A DNA stretch of 64,000 nt from contig NZ_CP147518.1 in the NCBI RefSeq assembly GCF_037201965.1, positions 5,077,001-5,141,000 of the forward strand. The letters run 5' to 3'. The position numbers were made by a program, and so were the translations under genes. The notes below the pieces were generated by a model. It ran no database searches and was not told the DNA's origin. It was given only the letters and a program-made list of their open reading frames with translations. Shown in pieces: positions 44,647 through 52,923 of this stretch. This DNA is from Spirosoma sp. SC4-14. Its GTDB lineage: Bacteria > Bacteroidota > Bacteroidia > Cytophagales > Spirosomataceae. The stretch's first letter is position 1, and the number at the start of each line of letters is the position of its first letter.

Positions 44647-44745
44647 GTTTATGGTCTATGGTTTATGGTTTATGGTTGCGCTGCCTCAGAAAGATGTATG
44701 CCAAAAAGCAGCGCAACCATAAACCATAAACCATAGACCATAAAC
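44647..44745 (-). repeat. Perfect 38-bp intercistronic inverted repeat
   Basis: Positions 44647-44684 and 44708-44745 are exact inverse complements, joined by a 23-base loop. The arms consist of near-tandem words ATGGTTTATGG plus a GCGCTGC tip. It lies between the three-helix protein gene and the tubulin-like gene inside the operon. A hairpin this long could terminate or be cut by a double-strand RNase. Confidence 0.85.
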
Positions 44746-44768
44746 CGTCCCCCTATTTTAAACTGAAT

Positions 44769-45143
44769 TTAAAACGGCGTGTACCGGGCAAATTTGGACC
44801 CTCGCTTAAACAGCAGCGAAAACCCAAAGAACAGCAACCCGGCCAGAATCAGATTGACGCCACCAAAACCGAGCATATAACTGTCGGCCTCGGGTTCGCC
44901 CGTGGCATCTTTCGCGTAGCTCACGGCCAGCGCGAAGGCAATAATCAAGGCAATCACCAGTGTTATAATCCAGTGACTGGTTCGGTGAAAAACGGCCTTC
45001 CAGCGGCCAAGCAACAGATAAAACGTAGCAGCAAGCCCGAGCATCAACACCACCGTTAGTAACCCAACGGGAGTAAATACGGTGTTACGATAGGTGGGAT
45101 CGGGATTTTTGCCAATCAGCAATTCATACAGAGCAGTGAACAT
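44769..45143 (-). CDS. Small membrane protein (three helices)
   Basis: 124 residues with hydrophobic segments at about 24-45, 58-78 and 93-111 and a short charged tail (LFKRGSKFARYTPF). I do not recognise a family. It starts nine bases after the vWA lipoprotein stop and is thus translationally coupled to it. Its size suggests a membrane subunit of the proposed complex. Confidence 0.85.
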   Translation of the reverse strand: MFTALYELLIGKNPDPTYRNTVFTPVGLLTVVLMLGLAATFYLLLGRWKAVFHRTSHWIITLVIALIIAFALAVSYAKDATGEPEADSYMLGFGGVNLILAGLLFFGFSLLFKRGSKFARYTPF

Positions 45144-45152
45144 GGGTGCCGT

Positions 45153-46469
45153 CTATTGTTCGAGGGTGATGGTAAGTTGGAGAAATGATTTATCGGTACC
45201 AGAGCCTGTTTCATACGCATCCCGAACGCCATTCATGAGGTGTTCGAGCGCAAAGGTCTTGCCCTCCCGACCAGCCGCCGTCCGGTCGTCCATCGTCGAC
45301 TGATTCAGGTACCAGGTATCGTAACGAACGGGGAGTTTAATGGTCACGGGAGTGTCATGATCAAAAAGCTGCGTGACTTTAAAGGTTAGTATGTGTGTCG
45401 ATTCGCTCAGCATGCGCGATTCGTTGGTTTTTAGTTTTTCGGTGCCTTTGACGTCGTCTTTCGATTCAATGCTCACCAGTTTAACGCCAGCATTCCCAGC
45501 CGAAACGATCAGGTTTTTAGTCAGATAAGCTTCCGTCTGCGCATATGAAGGCAGGCCGCTCAGGTTCACGCCAATGGCAAACTCAGCGGGCCGATCGGCA
45601 CGCACACCCTTCAGATTCGTGATTCGCTTCCCATCGGCATTCCAGTCGTCGCCTTTACGGTTCAGTGTAAAAAACAGGTCATAATCCGTTATCGTACCAC
45701 CACCGCCAAAATCGAGTTGCTTTTGGGGTTTGGTCGTAAGTGTTGCCTGTAGTTTCTGATTAAACAGATTCAGCACCCGCTGTTTGCCGATCACCCAGAT
45801 ATAAAACGGGCGTTGTTCGCCGTTTAGCTTCTGTTTTTTATTCTGGTAGTCGTAATAAGTGCCATTGAAGGCCGACGAGTAGGCATAGACCGTGGCGTTG
45901 ATGGTGTCTTTGCTCAGGCGGGCAAACTGCCGGTTAATTTCGTTTTTCAGGACGCTGGAAGCATCCGTTGCATTGATCTGCGGGTTCTTTTTGATGTCTT
46001 CGTCGGGAAACGACAGAATACAGTCTGACACCAGTAAGGCCACGTTGCCATTACGGGCTTTTTCGCCTACCTGTTTGAAAATGGTGTGCAGTTCCGAACT
46101 CCGGGCATTGGCCAGTGGCACCGTTGCGAGGCTTGTCACAAATTTGTCGACATCGCCGGGATAAAGCTGAGCGTCTTTGCTAATGGTATAAATGGCCATT
46201 TCTTTCCGAACGGGCTCAATCTGACTGAGCTTGTTGGCAAATTCAGAGACAATGTTTTTGAATTCCGTACTACCATTCAGATAACCGCCCATACTGGCCG
46301 ATGTTTCCAGAAAGAAGTTAATCTGATTAATGGTATCGGCCTTAACGGTGGGCGTTTCCTGTTCTTTTGGCGCCAGATTACAGCTCTGCAAAACGCCAAT
46401 CAGACTCACGCTTAAGAGGATGTTGTACCAGCAAGAGTGCGCGCGGACCATGTATAAAGTTTTCGTCAT
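45153..46469 (-). CDS. vWA-like lipoprotein
   Basis: 438 residues, ATG at 46469. SVSLIGVLQSC gives a lipobox (Cys at about 29). Residues about 48-250 form a von Willebrand A-like Rossmann fold; INFFLETSASMGG carries the MIDAS strand with E-T-S-A-S instead of D-x-S-x-S, and LLVSDCILSF is the later metal-site Asp. The metal site may thus be altered. The C-terminal 180 residues include SAGNAGVKLVSIES and a beta-rich tail. First gene of the operon, with a TACTTTTG box just upstream. Confidence 0.82.
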   Translation of the reverse strand: MTKTLYMVRAHSCWYNILLSVSLIGVLQSCNLAPKEQETPTVKADTINQINFFLETSASMGGYLNGSTEFKNIVSEFANKLSQIEPVRKEMAIYTISKDAQLYPGDVDKFVTSLATVPLANARSSELHTIFKQVGEKARNGNVALLVSDCILSFPDEDIKKNPQINATDASSVLKNEINRQFARLSKDTINATVYAYSSAFNGTYYDYQNKKQKLNGEQRPFYIWVIGKQRVLNLFNQKLQATLTTKPQKQLDFGGGGTITDYDLFFTLNRKGDDWNADGKRITNLKGVRADRPAEFAIGVNLSGLPSYAQTEAYLTKNLIVSAGNAGVKLVSIESKDDVKGTEKLKTNESRMLSESTHILTFKVTQLFDHDTPVTIKLPVRYDTWYLNQSTMDDRTAAGREGKTFALEHLMNGVRDAYETGSGTDKSFLQLTITLEQ

Positions 46470-46488
46470 TACGGATATGTATGCAGGG

Positions 46489-46496
46489 CAAAAGTA
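46489..46496 (-). promoter_or_regulatory. -7 box TACTTTTG for the six-gene operon
   Basis: Read on the minus strand, TACTTTTG lies 20 bases before the vWA start, a close fit to the Bacteroidota consensus. A -33 element is not clear. Confidence 0.5.
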
Positions 46497-46624
46497 CCAA
46501 ACTGCCCCATTCTCTACCCTCCGTTCGGGCAGAGACTTTTAATTTTTCTTAAAATTCTATATTAGGTAACGAACCAGACAGGCATTTTATGTCAGTCGGT
46601 ACAGTTTAACGATGAACGGACGTT

Positions 46625-46632
46625 TACCTTTG
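46625..46632 (+). promoter_or_regulatory. -7 box TACCTTTG before the Ig-like lipoprotein gene
   Basis: TACCTTTG lies 89 bases before the ATG at 46721. The leader then contains a hairpin (46642-46692). Confidence 0.5.
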
Positions 46633-46641
46633 TAGGCCGGA

Positions 46642-46692
46642 CGGCCACGTCCGCGTATGACCCCAAAATGATTACCAACCCGGACGTGGCCG
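46642..46692 (+). repeat. 12-bp inverted repeat in the leader
   Basis: CGGCCACGTCCG (46642-46653) is exactly inverted at 46681-46692, 29 bases before the ATG. It may hide or expose the ribosome entry site. Confidence 0.6.
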
Positions 46693-46720
46693 CCGGAATG
46701 CCGTATAGCAGGCTACTATT

Positions 46721-48436
46721 ATGACGCTTCGCCATTTTGTATTACTTTTTTTATTATCGCTTCCGTTTCTTCTCCAGAACTGTGCTCAGGTTGCTCAGCC
46801 ACCGGGGGGCAAAAAAGATACGCTGGCCCCGAAACTCGTCAGTAGTATGCCCGAAGCCCGTCAGTTGAACTATTCCGGCAAAACGATTGAACTGGAATTC
46901 GATGAGTATGTCAATACCGAGAACCTCCAGCAGAAGGTTACAATTACACCCCGCGACAGTAACACTTTTGTGGTAAGATCGCTGCCAAAGGGCGTACGGC
47001 TAACCTTTAACAAACCACTCCAGCCCAATACAACGTATACCATTAACTTTTCTGATGGCATAAAGGATATTACCGAACGAAATATTGCCAAAGATGCCAA
47101 ACTTGTTTTTAGTACTGGACCGGTTATCGATTCCCTGTTTCTGAGCGGGACGGTTGTCGATGACGAAAGTCGCCAGCCTATTCTGAATTTTGCGGTAGGG
47201 TTGTTTGCCCCTACCGATACGTTGCCTATTAACCGGAAACGCCCTGCCTATTATGCCCGAACGGACAGTAGTGGAAATTACCGCATCGAAAACGTAAAGG
47301 AAGGTCAGTATAAAGTGTATGGATTCGACGATAAAGATCTGAATCTGGTTAATAATACACCCGGCGAACGAGTCGCCTTTCGGGATAGTGTGCTTAACCT
47401 AAACCGCAACTATACCGATGTAAATATGGTAGCTTTCCGAGGCTATGGCAAACCCCGCATTAGCCGTCGCGAACGTACCGACGAAACATTGGGGCTTGAG
47501 CTGAGCAGTGGTATTGCCAGTTATACGATGCTGTTCGGTAAAATGATTTCTGCCCCTACCGATTCAAGCACCTCGAAAACACCTGTATCCACGTCGGCCG
47601 TATCCACGTCGGTAACTTCAACTACGTTTGTGCCATCGGGCGATACACTGGTTTCGTTTCTGGAAAGCCCGAAAATGATCCGACTGTTTAAACCAGCCGA
47701 CAAGGCAGCCAACGATACAATCAACATCGTGATAATGGCTAAAGATTCAGTCGGTAACGTCACGGAGCTTCGGGAGCGGGTCTATTTTTCCCCCCTTAAA
47801 ACCAGAACCCGCGACCGTAAAACACTAACGCTTCAGGTCAATCCACCAACGAGCGATCCAATTGATAACAACCTCGACTTTACGCTCCGTTTTTCGAAAC
47901 CTATTCTCAACTACGACACCACCCTCATTGTGATTGGGGCCGATAGTACAAAGCCGCTCAAATTCGCACCCAACGAGTTGACATGGAGTAATAATTTCAG
48001 CCAACTGGAAATAAAACGAAAGACGAACCTCAAAGATACCCTGCTTTTCAGGTTACTGAAAGGCTCATTCATTAGTGTGCAGGGCGACACGCTTGCTCGC
48101 TATAATGCCCGCTATCAGATTGCCGAAGAAGATAGTTACGGCCTGATTGCGGGTCATGTAAATCGCCCAGATACGAACTTCATTGTAGAACTGCTCGACG
48201 AAAAATACAACGTAATCCGAACCTCAGTTGGGACACCCAACTACAGCTTTGCCCGATTAAAACCAGGGCGTTATCGGGTTAGGTTGATTATTGACGCCAA
48301 CGGTAACGGGAAACGCGACATTGGCAATGTGCAGAAAGGCATTCAGCCCGAAACCATCATCTACAACCCTGGCTATGAAGAAGGGGGCATCATTCCACTC
48401 AAGCAGAATTTTGAGCTTACCGAGATTGATTTCTAG
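46721..48436 (+). CDS. Ig-like domain lipoprotein
   Basis: 571 residues. Hydrophobic N-terminus with lipobox-like LLQNC. Residues about 40-140 (KLVSSMPEARQLNYSGKTIELEFDEYV) form a Big_5-type Ig domain, and about 145-230 (LSGTVVDDESRQPILNFAVGLF) a carboxypeptidase-regulatory-like domain; further beta domains follow to the C-terminus. Such proteins are common Bacteroidota surface lipoproteins; the role is unknown. Transcribed away from the vWA operon. Confidence 0.85.
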   Translation: MTLRHFVLLFLLSLPFLLQNCAQVAQPPGGKKDTLAPKLVSSMPEARQLNYSGKTIELEFDEYVNTENLQQKVTITPRDSNTFVVRSLPKGVRLTFNKPLQPNTTYTINFSDGIKDITERNIAKDAKLVFSTGPVIDSLFLSGTVVDDESRQPILNFAVGLFAPTDTLPINRKRPAYYARTDSSGNYRIENVKEGQYKVYGFDDKDLNLVNNTPGERVAFRDSVLNLNRNYTDVNMVAFRGYGKPRISRRERTDETLGLELSSGIASYTMLFGKMISAPTDSSTSKTPVSTSAVSTSVTSTTFVPSGDTLVSFLESPKMIRLFKPADKAANDTINIVIMAKDSVGNVTELRERVYFSPLKTRTRDRKTLTLQVNPPTSDPIDNNLDFTLRFSKPILNYDTTLIVIGADSTKPLKFAPNELTWSNNFSQLEIKRKTNLKDTLLFRLLKGSFISVQGDTLARYNARYQIAEEDSYGLIAGHVNRPDTNFIVELLDEKYNVIRTSVGTPNYSFARLKPGRYRVRLIIDANGNGKRDIGNVQKGIQPETIIYNPGYEEGGIIPLKQNFELTEIDF

Positions 48437-48500
48437 ATCTCTATAATCCTGTTGTGCCTTCGGCATTTCCTGGATCACAGGCTGTTTTTATAAAAGATGG

Positions 48501-48582
48501 GAACACGGATGGCACGGATTTTCGTAGATAAAAAACTATAATCTCCCAATTTTATCTGTGACGACCTGTTCAATCCGTGTTC
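48501..48582. repeat. Imperfect inverted repeat with ACACGGAT arms
   Basis: GAACACGGAT (48501-48510) is inverted at 48573-48582, with an inner AGATAAAA/TTTTATCT pair (48526-48533 and 48550-48557). It lies after the Ig-like lipoprotein gene. Confidence 0.55.
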
Positions 48583-48644
48583 TTTATTCATACCTGGCTA
48601 GTACCCCAACCCAAGCGCCCTCAGAAAGGCCGCGCCAGAAAATC

Positions 48645-48715
48645 TGTGTGATTTTGTCAAGTTGCTGACATTCGGCCGACGCCAGATCAGCAACCTTTGT
48701 CAAAAAGATCACACA
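48645..48715 (+). promoter_or_regulatory. Nested inverted and direct repeats abutting a start codon
   Basis: TGTGTGAT (48645-48652) is inverted at 48708-48715, directly before the ATG at 48716; GTTGCTGA (48661-48668) is inverted at 48687-48694; TTTGTCAA occurs at 48653-48660 and again at 48696-48703. The symmetric block ends at the start codon. It may be an operator or a translation-control hairpin for the YHS gene. Confidence 0.5.
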
Positions 48716-49180
48716 ATGAAATCGCTATTCGCTTTTTTCGTACTGCTTTTCATCGGCCTACTTCCTTCGCTGGCCCAATCGCCGGATGCGCAGCGGCTGG
48801 CTCAGTATAATCTTGAGAAAAGTCTGGCTATTGAGGGGTACGATCCAGTTAGTTATTTCGATGGTAAACCCCAGAAAGGCCGCTCCAATCTTGCCATTAC
48901 CTATAAAGGAGTCACCTACCGCTTCGCCAACGCAACTAACGCCGACCGTTTCAAAAAAAATCCGATGGCCTATGAGCCTGCCTACGGGGGTTGGTGCGCC
49001 TATGCAATGGGGGCAACGGGCGAGAAAGTAGAGGTCGATCCTGAAACCTATAAGATCACCGATGGCCATCTCTATTTGTTCTACAACAAATTTTTCAATA
49101 ACACGCTGCCCAAGTGGAATAAGGATGAGAAAACCCTGATGCGCAAAGCCGACGCCAGCTGGATGAAATTTTATCATTAA
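48716..49180 (+). CDS. Secreted YHS-domain protein
   Basis: 154 residues from the ATG at 48716. A signal peptide (about 1-20) precedes a YHS domain: AIEGYDPVSYFDG (about 37-49), VTYRFAN, ADRFKKNPMAYEPAYGGWCAYAMG. The domain often binds a metal or occurs in copper- and stress-related proteins; the role here is unknown. A second YHS protein lies at 53604. Followed by a DoxX-like gene after 20 bases. Confidence 0.9.
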   Translation: MKSLFAFFVLLFIGLLPSLAQSPDAQRLAQYNLEKSLAIEGYDPVSYFDGKPQKGRSNLAITYKGVTYRFANATNADRFKKNPMAYEPAYGGWCAYAMGATGEKVEVDPETYKITDGHLYLFYNKFFNNTLPKWNKDEKTLMRKADASWMKFYH

Positions 49181-49200
49181 CCATTTACCCACCGACACCA

Positions 49201-49617
49201 ATGAAAACCAATGCAATTATCAGTTGGATCTGTCGACTCCTGGCAGCCGTAATTCTGGCGCAAACTTTATTCTTCAAATTTACGGCCGCCCCCGAATCGG
49301 TCCATATTTTTTCGGAATTGGGGGTTGAACCCTGGGGACGAATCGGGACTGGCTGCCTCGAACTGGTGGCGTCGGTACTGCTTCTTTGGTTTGGACGCCA
49401 CAGCTCGCTCACAACCATACTGGGCGCAGGGCTGGCCTTTGGCCTGATGGTTGGGGCTATTGGCGCACATTTGCTGGTCCTGGGCATCGAATCGCAGAAC
49501 GATGGCGGACAGTTGTTCATCTATGCACTTACGGTAGCCATTGCCTCTGCTATGCTGTTAATGCTGCACCGTCAACAAATTTCCCGGTTACTTCCGTCAA
49601 AACCCGCACACATATGA
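49201..49617 (+). CDS. DoxX-like membrane protein
   Basis: 138 residues with four predicted helices and the DoxX-like N-terminus ISWICRLLAAVILAQTLFFKFTAAP. DoxX proteins are small inner-membrane proteins linked to oxidative stress or quinone reduction. Its stop overlaps the next ATG by four bases (ATGA), so translation is coupled to the DinB-like gene. Confidence 0.87.
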   Translation: MKTNAIISWICRLLAAVILAQTLFFKFTAAPESVHIFSELGVEPWGRIGTGCLELVASVLLLWFGRHSSLTTILGAGLAFGLMVGAIGAHLLVLGIESQNDGGQLFIYALTVAIASAMLLMLHRQQISRLLPSKPAHI

Positions 49618-50114
49618 CTTACCTGACCGATATTCTGGAAGAAGTACTGAACGATCTCGACAGCCTGCTCATGCAGTTGACGGAAGATGAGTACGTCCAG
49701 CCTCTGGATGTATTTTCGGGCAGTTCCATGGGGCAGCATATGCGGCACATTCTGGAGTTTTTCCAGTGCCTTACGGCGGGCATTGCCCAGGGAGAAATTG
49801 ATTACGATGCCCGAAAGCGCGACCGACAGATTGAGTCGAATCCTGCTTATGGACGCAGTGTGCTGCAACAGTTAAAGCTGGTGCTTATGCAGTTAGACCC
49901 TGCCCATCCCCTGCAACTTCGGCAAACCTACACACCTGTTTCTTCGCTGCTGGTTCCCACCAACGTTGGCCGGGAACTCGTCTATAACATCGAACATGCC
50001 ATTCATCACATGGCCATGTTACGAATTGGTGTAAAACTCCATTGCCCAGCAATTCAGTTACCGACGCATTTTGGTGTAGCCTATTCAACGATTCTTCATC
50101 AACAAACGGCCTGA
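49614..50114 (+). CDS. DinB-superfamily protein
   Basis: 166 residues, start ATG inside the previous stop region. Four-helix bundle with metal-site His residues in HMRHILEFF (about 42-50) and HAIHHMAML (about 126-134). DinB-like proteins are metal-dependent thiol transferases or hydrolases, and the substrate is unknown. A longer frame upstream to 49386 is in a different frame from DoxX and was rejected. The stop overlaps the next ATG by one base. Confidence 0.88.
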   Translation: MTYLTDILEEVLNDLDSLLMQLTEDEYVQPLDVFSGSSMGQHMRHILEFFQCLTAGIAQGEIDYDARKRDRQIESNPAYGRSVLQQLKLVLMQLDPAHPLQLRQTYTPVSSLLVPTNVGRELVYNIEHAIHHMAMLRIGVKLHCPAIQLPTHFGVAYSTILHQQTA

Positions 50115-50863
50115 TGTGTACTGTCTCGTTTCTGCCAACCTCCATTAACCCAGAATCAGGAGAAGACCTGAAAGCGGGAGGATTTATTCTGACCTCAAAT
50201 CGTGACGAGCAGGCTGGTCGACGACGGGCTATGTTCCCACGTCGCTATTGGCTGAGCGGGTGTACTGTTTTTTTTCCAAAAGATGGGCAGGCTGGCGGTA
50301 CCTGGATTGCAACCGATGAACACCGCTATACGCTCTGCCTGCTCAATGGTGCCTTCGAAGCCCATCATCATTGCCCGCCCTATCGGCATAGCCGCGGACA
50401 GGTGATTCCGGATTTTTTCAGCTACGATAACGAAATCGACTTTTCGCTGCATTACCCGTTCGATAAGCTGGAGCCATTTACACTCGTTGTCGTAGAATAC
50501 GACCCCCTACTTACGCTGATTGAACTGCGATGGGATGGCTCTCAGCTACACCGAACCCTCCTCGACGCTACCCAACCTTATCTGTGGAGTTCAGCAACAC
50601 TGTATCCTAAAACAATCCGGCAAAAACGCGAAGGCTGGTTTAGCGAATGGGTTAACCGTCAGCAACAGTTCAGCCAGGAAGCAATCGTTCAATTTCACCG
50701 GCAAACGGGCGATGGCGATCCGGAAAATGATCTGCTCATGCGACGGCCTAACGGAATTCAAACCGTCAGCATTACCTCTGTAGAGCGCAACGACCAGGCT
50801 CACCGGGTTTATTACCACGACATGCTGACCCACACAAACACCACCTTTCGCATTCTGTCATGA
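50114..50863 (+). CDS. NRDE/TANGO2-family protein
   Basis: 249 residues from the ATG at 50114. MCTVSFLP begins with the Cys2 of Ntn-like proteins, and FILTSNRDE (26-32) gives the name motif at about 29-32. The family has the Ntn-hydrolase fold and was linked in eukaryotes to heme or lipid handling. Coupled to neighbours by overlap; the last four bases overlap the ATP-grasp start. Confidence 0.9.
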   Translation: MCTVSFLPTSINPESGEDLKAGGFILTSNRDEQAGRRRAMFPRRYWLSGCTVFFPKDGQAGGTWIATDEHRYTLCLLNGAFEAHHHCPPYRHSRGQVIPDFFSYDNEIDFSLHYPFDKLEPFTLVVVEYDPLLTLIELRWDGSQLHRTLLDATQPYLWSSATLYPKTIRQKREGWFSEWVNRQQQFSQEAIVQFHRQTGDGDPENDLLMRRPNGIQTVSITSVERNDQAHRVYYHDMLTHTNTTFRILS

Positions 50864-51960
50864 ACGCTGCCCCATCAGTTACAATACCGGCTCCAATCTC
50901 CATAGCCCAGCCAAAACCACGGCCGCTCTGGCTGGTTCGGCTCCTCCAGTATGAATACTGGCCATTCTATATTTTCTTTGCCCCGATGGTCATCTATTAT
51001 GTGTACATGGCTATCCGGTCGCGCTCGCTTACCTTCTTCACCGCTGTTAATCCAAGTATTCGGCTTGGTGGTTTGTTTGGCGAATCAAAAAGTGCCATTC
51101 TGGCAACAGTTCCGGCAGCGTTTCGCCCCCAAACGCTATTGATTGGGGCCAATGCTTCAACTGAACAGGTACTCAGCCAGATGACTCAACAAGGCCTATC
51201 GTTTCCGGTAGTCTGTAAACCTGATGTAGGCGAACGCGGTGAGGGTGTCCGCGTAATAACCAGCAAAACAGAATTGTCACAATGGTTATTGCTGCATCCC
51301 GACGAACCGTTTCTGGTACAGGAATGGGTAGCAGGGCCGCTTGAATTTGGCGTTTTTTATTACCGTATGCCCAACGGTAATGCTTCGGGTGTTACGTCGG
51401 TTGTTCAAAAAGAATTTCTGACCGTAACGGGCAATGGCTATGCAACGATCCGTAAATTGCTTGAACAGAATGAACGGGCACGCATGACCTGGAACGAACT
51501 GGAACCTATTATTGCTCAACTTGGCAACCAGGTTCCGGCCAGCGGAGAAACCGTTCTGATTCAACCCATCGGCAACCATTGCCGTGGCACAAAATTCCTG
51601 AACGCCAATCATTTACGATCGAGTCAGCTTACTCATATTTTCGACCAGATTGCTGCCCCCATGGCTGGTTTCGATTATGGGCGATTCGATATTCGGGTTC
51701 CCAGCGTAGGCGATTTGCTCGCTGGCCGAAACATTCGGGTGCTGGAAGTAAATGGCGTAACCTCAGAACCTGGCCACATCTACGATCCGGATTATTCGCT
51801 CTGGCGTGCTTATGCCGACATTGCCTATCATGTAAAATTGCTTTATCGAATCAGTGAGCAACGTCGAAAAGCGGGGACTTCGGTAGCCTCGGCCCGAACC
51901 GTTTTGCGTTGTTTATACCGTCGATTCGGGAGTAGTGAACCATCCGCTACACATGAATAG
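50860..51960 (+). CDS. Membrane-anchored ATP-grasp protein
   Basis: 366 residues. A TM segment about 33-52 (YWPFYIFFAPMVIYYVYM) comes before the ATP-grasp fold: FPVVCKPDVGERGEGVRVI (about 113-131), FLVQEWVAG (about 146-155) and the C-terminal RVLEVNGVTSEPGHIYDP with the metal-binding Glu/Asn. ATP-grasp enzymes couple carboxylates to amines; here the substrate is unknown. Ends the four-gene overlap chain starting at 49201. Confidence 0.87.
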   Translation: MNAAPSVTIPAPISIAQPKPRPLWLVRLLQYEYWPFYIFFAPMVIYYVYMAIRSRSLTFFTAVNPSIRLGGLFGESKSAILATVPAAFRPQTLLIGANASTEQVLSQMTQQGLSFPVVCKPDVGERGEGVRVITSKTELSQWLLLHPDEPFLVQEWVAGPLEFGVFYYRMPNGNASGVTSVVQKEFLTVTGNGYATIRKLLEQNERARMTWNELEPIIAQLGNQVPASGETVLIQPIGNHCRGTKFLNANHLRSSQLTHIFDQIAAPMAGFDYGRFDIRVPSVGDLLAGRNIRVLEVNGVTSEPGHIYDPDYSLWRAYADIAYHVKLLYRISEQRRKAGTSVASARTVLRCLYRRFGSSEPSATHE

Positions 51961-52094
51961 TGATAAAGAGATTACTTACCTGATGGGTCCGTAAATTCCA
52001 ACTCGGAGCAAGAAGCCACATAATAAGTATTTTTACTCAATAAAATAATATTCAGCCGTATGACTAAGTATATTTATTGTCGTCTAAGCAAATA

Positions 52095-52110
52095 TTGCGT
52101 GTCAACGCAA
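52095..52110 (+). promoter_or_regulatory. Palindrome before the Crp-type gene
   Basis: TTGCGT (52095-52100) and ACGCAA (52105-52110) face each other across four bases, about 38 bases before the ATG. This could be an autoregulatory site. Confidence 0.4.
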
Positions 52111-52147
52111 ATAGTTGTAAACTTGATTACCTAAACCAGCAGCATTC

Positions 52148-52855
52148 ATGGCTCCTGATATTCAATACTGGTATTTACGCGATCACAAATTATTTTCTAC
52201 GCTGAACAATGCGCAGATAAAGGATTTATGCATCATTACCCGCTACAAAAAAGCCAGTAAAAACGAGATTATTTACTTCGCCAGCGATCCGGTTCAGCGC
52301 ATTTACCTACTCAAAAAGGGAATGATCAAAATTGTAGAATCAGATCCCGAAGGTCGTGAAGTGATCAAAGACATTATTCAGAAAGGCGACATTTTTGGCG
52401 AACTCTCTTTGTCGGGCAGCAATGGAACCTCCGAGTATGCACAGGCTATTTCGTCGGAGGTACTTATCTGTAGTTTTACACTGGAGGATTTCGAGAATGT
52501 GCTGGCCAGAGACCCAACCGTTTCGCTTAAATTCTCCAAATTTATCGGCTTCAAGTTCAAGCGATTACAGAATCGATACGCCAATCTGGTTTTCAAGGAT
52601 GTTCGGCAGCGGATCGTCGAATTTCTGCACGAATGGGCCGAGAAAGAAGGTAAACCACAAGGCAAAGAACTTATTGTGGCCAACTACCTGACCCATCAGG
52701 ATATTGCTCAGTTGGTGTGTACCTCGCGCCAGACCGTAACGCAAACCCTCAACGCCCTCGAAGCAGAAGGCAAACTTACCTATAGCCGTCAGGAAATTGT
52801 GTTTCCGCTGACCGATTTTCCGAATCTCACCCAAACAAATCAATCGGTAGTGTAA
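52148..52855 (+). CDS. Crp/Fnr-family transcriptional regulator
   Basis: 235 residues with an N-terminal cyclic-nucleotide-binding-like beta-roll (YFASDPVQRIYLLKKGMIKIVESDPEGREVIKDI, about 40-75, with GDIFGELSL), dimerisation helix and a C-terminal winged helix (LTHQDIAQLVCTSRQTVTQTLNALEAEGKL, about 180-210). GELSL resembles the phosphate-binding site of CRP, so a nucleotide ligand is possible. It stands between the YHS-DoxX operon and the LysE-YHS2 genes and is a likely regulator of one of them. Confidence 0.93.
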   Translation: MAPDIQYWYLRDHKLFSTLNNAQIKDLCIITRYKKASKNEIIYFASDPVQRIYLLKKGMIKIVESDPEGREVIKDIIQKGDIFGELSLSGSNGTSEYAQAISSEVLICSFTLEDFENVLARDPTVSLKFSKFIGFKFKRLQNRYANLVFKDVRQRIVEFLHEWAEKEGKPQGKELIVANYLTHQDIAQLVCTSRQTVTQTLNALEAEGKLTYSRQEIVFPLTDFPNLTQTNQSVV

Positions 52856-52887
52856 GATAGCCGACATTTCAGCGGCTGGCAATCCGG

Positions 52888-52895
52888 TAGTTTTG
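52888..52895 (+). promoter_or_regulatory. -7 box TAGTTTTG before the LysE gene
   Basis: TAGTTTTG fits the TAnnTTTG consensus and lies 29 bases before the ATG at 52924. Confidence 0.45.
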
Positions 52896-52923
52896 CTTAA
52901 CCGAATCCATAACAGGTTTTGCC

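Noticed and set aside
44647..44745. CRISPR or MITE interpretation of the 38-bp inverted repeat
   Set aside because: Words inside an arm are only near-tandem without spacers, and there is no target duplication at the flanks.
49386..49613. Long N-terminal extension of the DinB-like frame overlapping DoxX
   Set aside because: It lies in another frame of the DoxX gene, has no DinB character, and the ATG at 49614 is coupled by ATGA overlap.
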